From Clostridiales bacterium (GTDB taxonomy: Bacteria > Bacillota > Clostridia > Peptostreptococcales > NVVX01): DNA of 12,192 nucleotides. The notes beneath the pieces were generated by a model. It saw only the letters and a list, made by a program, of their open reading frames with translations. It ran no database searches and had not been told where the DNA came from. This document shows, piece after piece, positions 6,265 to 12,192 of this stretch (the first letter of the stretch is position 1; each line of letters starts with the position of its first letter). Location of the stretch: the NCBI GenBank assembly GCA_021129785.1, contig JAJOKQ010000050.1, forward strand, positions 1 to 12,192, read 5' to 3'. The translations under genes were made by a program, and so were the position numbers.

Positions 6265-6531
6265 TTATTTAACCTCCTTCTTTTGCAATTTCTTCATATT
6301 GCTGATGTAGTGTTGATCTGGTACTTCACAAATCACCTCTGGATAACTCATCATGAATCCAACAATTTGTCCTAATTCAAGCTTATTATCAGATATCATC
6401 ATACGCATTGGTACCTTAAATGTACCAAGACGACCTTTAAGATCCATTTCAACACAACCTGCTTTAATGTCAACAATGATTCCTTCCATGTAAATCTGTT
6501 TATCACCATATTTTAAATTGATTTTATCCAT
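6265..6531 (-). CDS. Small conserved-looking protein between prdA and prdB
   Basis: This 88-residue protein begins MDKINLKYGDKQIYMEG and ends in a lysine-rich tail. It has no signal peptide, no membrane helix and one Cys (in AGCVEMDLKGRLG). The beta-rich pattern (short hydrophobic strands, GIIVDIKAGCVEMDLKGRLGTFKVPMRMMI) suggests a small all-beta fold. The ATG is 4 bases after the prdA stop with only a weak binding site, so translation is probably coupled to prdA; its stop abuts prdB. A small ORF at this position is known in other prd clusters, including those of Clostridioides difficile and C. sticklandii, but its function is unknown. A role in assembling or modifying the PrdA/PrdB complex is only inference. 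Confidence 0.8.
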   Translation of the reverse strand: MDKINLKYGDKQIYMEGIIVDIKAGCVEMDLKGRLGTFKVPMRMMISDNKLELGQIVGFMMSYPEVICEVPDQHYISNMKKLQKKEVK

Positions 6532-6535
6532 ACGG

Positions 6536-8413
6536 CTACTCTACTTCATATATTTCAAGTCTTTTTTTAGATTTTTCAAGACTCTGCTCATTTTGTACCA
6601 TATCAATCTTATTTTTTGACTGAGCATTTACAGCGTCAACATTGTTTAGTTTTACGTTTGCATTCCACTTTCTTTCAGATACTTTAATCTCTTCGCCACC
6701 CATTCTCGCTTTAATCATAGCTAAAGCTCTTATAGCATCTTCTGGGCAAAGTGTATTATTTGAAAGAATTTCATTTTCAATGCCTAATTTCGACTTGTTA
6801 AGGTCAATCATAGATACCATGTATTCATTACCCACAACAAGTGCCCCTTGATTTGCAGCAAATGTACATCCAACAACTGGAATTCCTCTCATGCCAACCT
6901 GCTCATGGTGAGATGCAAAATCAATATGGTTATTACCAAATCCTTCTGTTGTAATAATGACACCATCCACATCCAATGCTTCAATCATCATCCCTAAACG
7001 CTTAGATACATAGAATTTTTCTGAGTTTATTTGCGGAGATCCTATGAAAATAACACCACAAAGATCAATCTCTCCATCTGCCATAGCAGCAAGTACTAGT
7101 GGTTCTCTCCAATAATGTCTAGAGTTTTCTTTAGAGGCAGGTCCAATACAAGTAAGTGCATGAATAGCACCGTCAATCACTTCAGTCGGAGCTAGCATAA
7201 CAGGAATGTTACCTAGATCAACGTTTGGTTGCGCGCCCAATGTTCCAACTGGTTCGACTGGCAATATTAAGTTATCATGCATAGCGCCTTGTCCCATAAT
7301 TTCCTTAACGATAACCACTTTTTTATTGCCTTTTCTTCTATACTGTACGAAGTCTTCTTCACTTGAAGGCTTCCCTTCAAAAGCTTTTAGTGCTTCTCTA
7401 ATTTCTTGCGTAATAACGTCTGTTGCTTTATGAGCAGCAAGAGGTCCTGGTCTTTCCATATTCATGTGTTGTTTAATTATAACTTCTGTCTTAATAAGAA
7501 TTTCGCCTCTATCAGGCGCACCTGGTCTATCCCACATGATATTTCTATCTAAGATACCTTCCGAAGAACCAAATTCTCCAATTTGAACACCATCTTCATC
7601 AGTGCCAGTTACTACTACTACAACACCATCAATAACTCTTGTTACTCCATGCCCAAGCTCGCCTTCTTCTTTTGTTGCAATTGGTTGAACATCCATGATC
7701 GTTTCAGAATACTTGCCATAGTCGTCTGGCGTAATAATATCTATTTTAATATTTGTTACTAGTTCTTGCGAAGAAAGTGCTTCATCGCAAATGTCTTTCC
7801 TTAGATAAAGAGTTGACCCTACTATTTTAGTTTCGTCAGCAAATTTAACTTCGTTGATTTTATAATGCTTCTTTGTTACTCTTCTTATTTCTTTGGCTTG
7901 CCCTATTGTTGGTTCTACAACTCTAGCCCCTGTGGATGACATAGCATCTACTGTTCCTGTAGTATTTAGTGGATTTGATACTACTGATGGTGTAATTCCT
8001 GTTAAAGGAATCTCTAAATTAATATCTCTGCCTTCACCTATGTGAATTTTTATAACTCCGCCCGCTGATGCAGTAACTGAAGTTACTGGTAATACAGGTG
8101 CTACCTGAGCTGCTTTAAATTCGTCCTTCGCTTCTTGCTCCACCTCTTTTTTCTCTACTTTGTTAACACCTTCTAAAACATCAGCAGTAAGTGGAACTAA
8201 TGCATCTACTGTTTTAACTAATTTCGCACCCAAAGCTTCCTCTATAGTTAATACCTCACTAGTGATTTCTAACAAACCAGATTCTTCTAAGTCAGCAAAA
8301 ATCGCTGGATCCTCTAAGTTTGCTACATCAATTACTGTTCCTGCTTCAAATCTGCAACATAATACTGCAGGATCTTTAGCATGTTTTTTAGCTGTTTCTG
8401 CTGTAATTGACAT
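6536..8413 (-). CDS. prdA: D-proline reductase proprotein PrdA
   Basis: This 625-residue proprotein is cut by itself to give a subunit carrying an N-terminal pyruvoyl group that binds the substrate amine during D-proline reduction to 5-aminovalerate. The cleavage context is plain: DGAIHALT-CIGPASKENSRHYWREP, with the cut between Thr421 and Cys422. That gives pieces of about 421 and 204 residues. Residues 175-421 match PrdD and 422-570 match PrdE; residues 1-170 are specific to PrdA and include a Gly-rich beta segment near 117-140. The last 50 residues are charged and Lys-rich. The ATG follows AGGAGG by 7 bases. Its neighbours prdC, the 88-aa gene and prdB share its direction. It acts in the cytoplasm with PrdB. 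Confidence 0.97.
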   Translation of the reverse strand: MSITAETAKKHAKDPAVLCCRFEAGTVIDVANLEDPAIFADLEESGLLEITSEVLTIEEALGAKLVKTVDALVPLTADVLEGVNKVEKKEVEQEAKDEFKAAQVAPVLPVTSVTASAGGVIKIHIGEGRDINLEIPLTGITPSVVSNPLNTTGTVDAMSSTGARVVEPTIGQAKEIRRVTKKHYKINEVKFADETKIVGSTLYLRKDICDEALSSQELVTNIKIDIITPDDYGKYSETIMDVQPIATKEEGELGHGVTRVIDGVVVVVTGTDEDGVQIGEFGSSEGILDRNIMWDRPGAPDRGEILIKTEVIIKQHMNMERPGPLAAHKATDVITQEIREALKAFEGKPSSEEDFVQYRRKGNKKVVIVKEIMGQGAMHDNLILPVEPVGTLGAQPNVDLGNIPVMLAPTEVIDGAIHALTCIGPASKENSRHYWREPLVLAAMADGEIDLCGVIFIGSPQINSEKFYVSKRLGMMIEALDVDGVIITTEGFGNNHIDFASHHEQVGMRGIPVVGCTFAANQGALVVGNEYMVSMIDLNKSKLGIENEILSNNTLCPEDAIRALAMIKARMGGEEIKVSERKWNANVKLNNVDAVNAQSKNKIDMVQNEQSLEKSKKRLEIYEVE

Positions 8414-8447
8414 TTAATCGCCTCCTTCTTCTAATAATTTTTATTTG

Positions 8448-8467
8448 AATAACATAAAAATGTTATT
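8448..8467. other. AT-rich hairpin between prdC and prdA
   Basis: AATAACAT-AAAA-ATGTTATT is a perfect 8-bp stem with a 4-base loop in the 74-base gap between prdC and prdA. It is weak (two GC pairs) and lacks a T-tract, so it is probably not a terminator. A processing site or chance structure are both possible. Confidence 0.25.
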
Positions 8468-8487
8468 TGCCAACATTCGCTTAAAAA

Positions 8488-9771
8488 CTATTCTCTAATT
8501 CTTCTGTATAGCTTATGATTCGTTGCTCTTAATATATGATCTGTACTATGATATATTGGGACTCCTAAACTAGGAGCTACCTTTGTGGCAGTATTAGTTC
8601 AGTCTTCGCAGGTTCCGACAATTATTGCTTTGGCACCTGCTTTCTTAAGTTTTAAAATCGTTTCAGTTTGTCCAGGACATTCACCAGGTTTATCACATCT
8701 ATACCTTCCATTAACTTCAACCATGCGTTTACACTTTTCAGATGCGACAACTGTGCCTCCCATACCAGCAACTATTTCTGCTAATCTATCTTCTTGCGCA
8801 CCGCATTCACAGGCTAAAATTCCAAACTTTCTGTTATCATTAGGGAATACCATCCCTACTAATATCCCACCAGTTGTCTTACTAATTGGTGAATTCTCAT
8901 GAGCTGCTATCCCAGTAAATGGTCCACCAACAACAATCTCTCCTGAATTCTTTTCAACACCACCTGCAAGGTTAATACAATGGTTTATAGGCATTCCAAT
9001 TGGCATATCCATAAAAACTTCACCATCTACATCTCCTTTAACGCGACCACCTACTGTAACATCTTTCGTAATAACAGGTCTTCTTTTTTCAATAGCAAGT
9101 GCTACGTTCTTCAATGTTTCAACGTTAAATACAACTGCATTTGCGGCACTTGGTAGTTGACCAGGCTCTAACTCTACACCTAACATTTCTCTAACAATTA
9201 CTCTTTCATCTCCCGCTGGATACATATTAGGCAAAAATTTGATTTCAATATTTTGCTCAGATTTAACTATTTTCCCTAAGTTGATGATAGCTTTTTTATG
9301 CTTTGGCTTAATAGCAATATACGCTTTTTTAGCCTTTGTCATTTCCATCGCATATTTCAATCCTCTGATCAATAATTCTGCCTTTTCTTCTATTAGTTTT
9401 ATATTATGTTTTAATATTGGCTCACACTCAGCAGCGTTAACTAAAACGTATCCATCATTAAGTTTAGCATTAAGTTTAACATGGGTTGGAAAGCCCGCAC
9501 CTCCTGCACCAACAACACCTGCGTCTTTCACTGCTTCTATATTGCACGATGTATCTGCAATTGGAATAAAATATTTTGGTTGTTCATTTGCCATATCAAT
9601 AACAATTGCATCGTTAATGTCAATAACTTTCCCATATACACTTGAATGAATATTAGCGCCCAATCCTTCCGGCTCGGCAATCAGTTCCCCTTTTTTAATC
9701 TCTTGTCCAATTTTTACAGTCGCTTTGCAATGCGCACCTACATGTTGCTTTAAAAGGATTTTGATTTTCAC
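8488..9771 (-). CDS. prdC: PrdC, RnfC-like electron-transfer selenoprotein
   Basis: This 427-residue protein, with selenocysteine at residue 391, is thought to pass electrons from NADH to proline reductase. The N-terminus (about 1-55) is an RnfC-type barrel-sandwich domain. The nucleotide/flavin-binding-like region carries GAGGAGFPTHVKL at 88-100 and GDERVIVREMLG near 187-198. The C-terminal part is Cys-rich (Cys321, 323, 347, 359, 365, 388). The apparent stop TGA at 8599-8601 falls in GTCED-Sec, giving a CxxU redox motif; the frame then continues 36 residues with LGVPIYHSTDHILRATNH to TAG at 8488-8490. The classical CxxCxxC iron-sulfur motifs of RnfC are absent. The start is GTG with GGGGGTGA upstream. 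It is the first gene after the sigma-54 promoter. Confidence 0.95.
8562..8591 (-). promoter_or_regulatory. SECIS-type double hairpin of prdC
   Basis: After the UGA the mRNA can form CUGCC-ACAAA-GGUAG (8577-8591, one G-U pair), beginning 7 bases downstream. It is immediately followed by CUCCUA-GUU-UAGGAG (8562-8576, perfect 6-bp stem). The two would stack end to end. Either one, or a refold of both, may serve as the SelB-binding element. Position directly after the UGA fits bacterial SECIS elements, but the exact functional fold is not certain. Confidence 0.6.
8599..8601 (-). other. UGA selenocysteine codon of prdC
   Basis: In-frame TGA at codon 391 forms the CEDU motif. The reading frame continues with 36 family-like residues (TNTATKVAPSLGVPIYH...) to a TAG. 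Known PrdC proteins carry Sec at this motif. An automatic call ending here would lose the redox centre. Confidence 0.92.
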
Positions 9772-9811
9772 ATCGTCACCCCCTTTTATTTTTCATTTCA
9801 CTAATATACTC

Positions 9812-9827
9812 GCAGGATTCGTGCCAA
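9812..9827 (-). promoter_or_regulatory. Sigma-54 (-24/-12) promoter of the prd operon
   Basis: The minus strand reads TTGGCACGAATCCTGC. The -24 GG and -12 GC are exactly 10 bases apart, and the TTGGCAC half matches the consensus TTGGCAC-N5-TTGCA fully; the -12 part is CTGC. Transcription would start about 12 bases further, near 9800, leaving a leader of about 30 bases before the prdC GTG. PrdR (upstream) and RpoN (downstream) supply the activator and sigma factor. Confidence 0.88.
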
Positions 9828-9930
9828 TTAGAGAATTGCTTGACAAAAAAATAAAACAGTTCTTAATAGTATTGTTCAAATCATACTTATTGTTCGAAAA
9901 TGGACGTTCTTATCATATTCTATTTATTGT

Positions 9931-9945
9931 AATTGTACTACAATT
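9931..9945. promoter_or_regulatory. Candidate upstream activator site for PrdR
   Basis: AATTGTA-C-TACAATT is a perfect 7+1+7 palindrome centred about 113 bases upstream of the -24 element, a typical distance for a sigma-54 activator binding site. The half-site recurs, with no spacer base, in the palindrome at 3050-3067. Binding by PrdR is inference; a GntR-type repressor is an alternative. Confidence 0.5.
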
Positions 9946-10026
9946 TTTTTCTGAATTACTACAAATACTATCTATACTTAAATTTATCCCGATAAACCGT
10001 TTTTTTTGAAATCAAGATAAATAAGT

Positions 10027-10041
10027 GTCAGTTTTTAGACG
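10027..10041 (+). repeat. Third copy of a 15-bp motif near the prdR terminator
   Basis: GTCAGTTTTTAGACG occurs here and again, on the same strand, at 10148-10162, and in inverted form at 10129-10143. The spaced copy lies between the prdR end and the prdC promoter, about 200 bases upstream of the -24 element. It may be a duplicated terminator arm or a distal activator site. Confidence 0.6.
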
Positions 10042-10120
10042 ACTATCCGCAGCTAAAATCATCCTAAAACTTCATAGAAAGCTCTCTATGTTATATTATT
10101 AACAACTTCTTTTTTATCTT

Positions 10121-10170
10121 AAGCAAAACGTCTAAAAACTGACTATAGTCAGTTTTTAGACGTTTTGCTT
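10121..10170. terminator. Perfect 50-bp palindrome containing a bidirectional terminator; prdR 3' end
   Basis: Positions 10121-10170 are exactly self-complementary with no loop at the centre (10145/10146). The middle, AAAAACTGAC-TATA-GTCAGTTTTT, is a textbook bidirectional intrinsic terminator: A-tract, GC-containing stem, 5-base T-tract on both strands. The prdR stop codon (10149-10151) is inside it, so the last residues of PrdR are encoded by one arm. Perfect palindromes of this length are unusual and tend to be unstable during replication. Confidence 0.75.
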
Positions 10171-11918
10171 TCTATCTTTTTCTTCAATCCGTAGTATTCC
10201 AACTTATAATAAAGTGTACTCCTCTTAAGATTGAGCATTTTAGCAGTTTTAGCCTTGTTGAAATTTGTTGTTTGAAGCGCTTTAACAATCATAGACCGTT
10301 CTAGTTCCTCTACTGCTACGGTCAAATCATTTCCACTATAGCTTCTAATTTTCTCTTTCTTCACAGCCTCAATTATATATTCTGGAATTGCTTCTTTTGT
10401 AATTATATTATTAGGAGATAACACTACCATATGTTCTACCGTATTTTTCAATTCTCTTACATTTCCCTTCCATGAGTAAGCTTTAAGAATATCTAGTACA
10501 CCATCTTCAAATTTAGGGATAGGTTTATGATTTTGTATGCTTATCTCCTTAAAAAATGTATGTATTAACAACTCGACGTCCCCTTGCCGCTCACGTATAG
10601 GAGGTAAATTTATTCTAATAACATTTAAGCGATAAAACAAATCATCCCTAAATGTTTCTTTACTGACCATGTCATTCAAGTCTTTGTTAGTTGCTGAGAT
10701 TACCCTTACATTAATTGTACATGTTTTTTCTCCACCAACGCGTCTAATCTCTTTTTCTTGTAACACCCTAAGCAGCTTTGCTTGCATATGCATTGGCAAG
10801 TCAGCAATCTCGTCTAAAAATACCGTTCCATTGTTAGCAAGTTCGAAGATGCCTAATTTACCTTTTTTACTGGCTCCTGTAAAAGCACCTGCTTCGTAAC
10901 CAAAAAATTCACTTTCAAAAAGTTCATCTGGAATAGCACTACAATTTACTGCCACGAATAACCCTTCTCGCGCACTATAAGTATGAATAGCCCTTGCAAA
11001 CACTTCTTTGCCCGTTCCACTCTCGCCAACAATCAAAATATTCGCTTCAGTTCTAGCCACTTGTTTTGCAACCTCAATACTCTTTATCAAATTAGGGCTC
11101 TTACCAATAATCTTTCCAAATCCGTCTCTCGAAATACGATATACTTCGCTCTCTAGAAATTTTACAGTGTCAGTTGCCTTCTGCAATTGATCAGACAAAG
11201 CTCTTACTTCCGTGATATCTCTCTCTGAAGATACAATTCCAACGCATTTCCCATCAACGTATATAGGACTAGCACTAATAGCAATATGACTACCCTTTCG
11301 TGGCTCATGATATAAATAATCTACTTTCTTCCTTGTTTTTAATACAGTCAAAAGAATAGCTTTTGGAAAATACTCTTTTAATCTTTTCCCTATGATTTCA
11401 TCGCCATCAACACCATAGAGTTTTTCTGCATTTTTATTCCACACAATTACCTCGCCGTTCAGACTAATCACGCACACTGCTTCATTGATACTGTCAATAA
11501 TACTCTTAAGGTGTAGGCTGAATTTTTCTATTTCCATATAAAAACTGTCCCTAATCTCATTGCTTCTTACAACTCCAATAATTCTGCCCTTATCAACAAC
11601 TGGAAGTCGCCCAATTTTTTCATTCAGCATAATATCCCTACATTTCAATAGAGATGTAGATCCGTTAATAGTGATACATCCTTCTTTTAAGTATGTCTTT
11701 AGTGAATGATAACCAACACTGTTTTTAGTCTTTATTCTTGAAATATCACTTAGTGTAAGTACACCTATGAGCAAGTCTTCCGTATTAACAACAAATATCT
11801 CTGTCAAGTTTTCCTTTAGCATCTGTTCAATAGCATCATCTAGTTTGCATTCGCTTTTAACTGTTATAAAGCATTTGGATAATACGTCATTAGCTATTAG
11901 TTTTTTTGGAGCTAACAT
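10149..11918 (-). CDS. prdR: PrdR, sigma-54-dependent activator (CBS-PAS-AAA+-HTH)
   Basis: This 589-residue enhancer-binding protein should activate the prd operon with sigma-54. Domain order: two CBS repeats (about 8-60 and 70-130), a PAS domain (about 138-240), a short linker helix, the AAA+ domain (about 270-500) and a Fis-type helix-turn-helix (about 535-580, with NKAKTAKMLNLKRSTLYYKL). The AAA+ core has Walker A GESGTGKE at 298-305, the sigma-54-contacting GAFTGA loop at 344-349, and Walker B GTVFLDEIAD at about 364-373. I chose the ATG at 11916-11918 because GAGGAGGG lies 8-9 bases upstream; an in-frame TTG 24 bases earlier has no site. PrdR of C. difficile is known to respond to proline. 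CBS domains suggest an added adenine-nucleotide signal, which is inference. Confidence 0.95.
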   Translation of the reverse strand: MLAPKKLIANDVLSKCFITVKSECKLDDAIEQMLKENLTEIFVVNTEDLLIGVLTLSDISRIKTKNSVGYHSLKTYLKEGCITINGSTSLLKCRDIMLNEKIGRLPVVDKGRIIGVVRSNEIRDSFYMEIEKFSLHLKSIIDSINEAVCVISLNGEVIVWNKNAEKLYGVDGDEIIGKRLKEYFPKAILLTVLKTRKKVDYLYHEPRKGSHIAISASPIYVDGKCVGIVSSERDITEVRALSDQLQKATDTVKFLESEVYRISRDGFGKIIGKSPNLIKSIEVAKQVARTEANILIVGESGTGKEVFARAIHTYSAREGLFVAVNCSAIPDELFESEFFGYEAGAFTGASKKGKLGIFELANNGTVFLDEIADLPMHMQAKLLRVLQEKEIRRVGGEKTCTINVRVISATNKDLNDMVSKETFRDDLFYRLNVIRINLPPIRERQGDVELLIHTFFKEISIQNHKPIPKFEDGVLDILKAYSWKGNVRELKNTVEHMVVLSPNNIITKEAIPEYIIEAVKKEKIRSYSGNDLTVAVEELERSMIVKALQTTNFNKAKTAKMLNLKRSTLYYKLEYYGLKKKIESKTSKN

Positions 11919-11932
11919 AACTCTATCCCTCC

Positions 11933-12113
11933 TCACTGACAAAATAGTTTAGATAACACTTCGTTAACACTAAGTTCTATGCGTTCTTCTAGATACCTAT
12001 GTTTAAGCTCGACAATCCCCTCGCAGGCTAATTTTCCAGCCGTAACTCTCACTGGTATCCCTAGCAGATCTGAATCTTTAAATTTTGCTCCAGCGCTACC
12101 TTTTCTCTCATCT
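11933..12113 (-). pseudogene. proS: 3' fragment of a prolyl-tRNA synthetase gene
   Basis: The last 60 codons of the frame match the C-terminal (anticodon-binding) end of prolyl-tRNA synthetase: LDERKGSAGAKFKDSDLLGIPVRVTAGK, then EGIVELKHR, ending at TGA 11933-11935. The conserved pattern DDR-x-ERAG-x-KF-x-DADLIGIP is easy to see. Upstream of the Leu-Asp-Glu-Arg the frame runs straight into the 52-bp mobile-element repeat, so the remaining roughly 400 or more residues, with the catalytic domain, are gone. It lies 14 bases before prdR. Its presence suggests proS once stood just upstream of prdR. Confidence 0.75.
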
Positions 12114-12165
12114 AGTGAACTCGTCCAGCTATGCTGGACATCGGGGAACAGGGATTCTACCCCCT
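12114..12165 (+). repeat. Right copy of the 52-bp inverted repeat
   Basis: This is the reverse complement of 1-52 at 50 of 52 positions. Its left boundary is sharp against the proS fragment, and it continues rightward into sequence with a terminal hairpin. The two copies point outward from the prd cassette. Confidence 0.85.
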
Positions 12166-12182
12166 TGGAAATTCCCACTTGA
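12114..12182 (+). pseudogene. Possible 3' end of a tnpB-like gene (IS200/IS605 type)
   Basis: On the plus strand a frame reads SELVQLCWTSGNRDSTPLEIPT and stops at TGA (12180-12182), inside the terminal hairpin. A coding 3' end running into a right-end hairpin is typical of tnpB-carrying IS200/IS605 elements, where the same region forms the 3' part of the guide (omega) RNA. The left copy (minus strand) has a TGA at the Trp codon. This is a weak call based on layout and not on recognised catalytic motifs. Confidence 0.35.
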
Positions 12183-12192
12183 AGAAGTGGGA
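12173..12192. other. Terminal hairpin of the mobile element
   Basis: TCCCACTT-GAAG-AAGTGGGA is a perfect 8-bp stem with a 4-base loop at the window edge. Hairpins of this kind mark the ends of IS200/IS605 elements, where the transposase recognises single-stranded DNA. The cleavage site would lie just beyond the window. Confidence 0.6.

Noticed and set aside
8448..8467. Hairpin in the prdC-prdA gap as a terminator
   Set aside because: The stem is weak and AT-rich with no T-tract. Termination here would cut off the catalytic genes from the only clear promoter.
8599..9771. prdC ending at the TGA after 390 residues
   Set aside because: The TGA forms the known CEDU motif and 36 more family-like residues follow to a TAG at 8488-8490.
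9725..10009. Plus-strand 94-aa frame across the prdC start and promoter region
   Set aside because: It has no ribosome binding site or family resemblance, overlaps prdC antisense, and covers the sigma-54 promoter; it is a chance AT-rich frame.
11933..12178. An 81-aa minus-strand protein starting MGISKGVESLFP
   Set aside because: The first 22 or so residues come from the antisense of the mobile-element end. Only the last 60 match prolyl-tRNA synthetase, so it is a fragment and not a gene.
11979..12182. Plus-strand 67-aa frame as one gene
   Set aside because: Its first two thirds are antisense to the proS remnant. Only the last 23 codons, within the mobile-element end, may be a real coding remnant.
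1..12192. CRISPR arrays, tRNA or rRNA genes
   Set aside because: No regularly spaced direct repeats and no cloverleaf or rRNA-like sequence were seen on either strand.

Overview
The window comes from a low-GC, strictly anaerobic, amino-acid-fermenting member of the Clostridia (Peptostreptococcaceae/Tissierellales/Clostridiaceae type). The evidence is a complete D-proline reductase (Prd) Stickland gene set, two in-frame UGA selenocysteine codons, and AT-rich sequence with strong AGGAGG-type ribosome binding sites. No species can be named from the sequence alone. Every convincing gene is on the minus strand, so transcription runs from right to left.

Layout, right to left (5' to 3' on the minus strand). 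At 12114-12192 is a mobile-element end with a terminal hairpin. It abuts a truncated prolyl-tRNA synthetase 3' end (11933-12113). Next is prdR (10149-11918), a CBS-PAS-AAA+-HTH activator of sigma-54. Its stop codon lies inside a perfect 50-bp palindrome that contains a bidirectional terminator. A regulatory gap of about 377 bp (9772-10148) follows, with a well-matched sigma-54 -24/-12 promoter at 9812-9827 and a candidate upstream activator palindrome at 9931-9945. Then come prdC (selenoprotein, 8488-9771), prdA (proprotein, 6536-8413), a conserved-looking 88-aa ORF (6265-6531), prdB (selenoprotein, 5539-6264), a hairpin and a Rex/CRP-like palindrome, prdD (4659-5417), prdE (4173-4646), prdF (proline racemase, 3160-4167), a TauE/SafE-type permease (2156-3022) and rpoN, sigma-54 itself (478-1863). 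Left of rpoN are a 123-bp element with 15-bp terminal inverted repeats (354-476), the 5' fragment of an IS110-type transposase (29-169), and a 52-bp inverted copy of the right-end mobile-element sequence (1-52).

How it works together. PrdF interconverts L- and D-proline. PrdA (self-cleaved to a pyruvoyl subunit) with selenoprotein PrdB reduces D-proline to 5-aminovalerate. PrdC, an RnfC-like selenoprotein, is thought to feed in electrons from NADH. PrdR with sigma-54 should activate the operon from the -24/-12 promoter, and the sigma factor is encoded in the same cassette. PrdD and PrdE are two halves of a PrdA paralogue. They are separated in the same reading frame by one stop codon, at the position equivalent to the PrdA self-cleavage site.

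No tRNA, rRNA or CRISPR was seen. The most notable points are the mobile-element remnants bracketing a self-contained proline-reduction and sigma-54 cassette, the PrdD/PrdE split, the two UGA/SECIS sites that would break automatic gene calls, and several palindromic candidate control sites.
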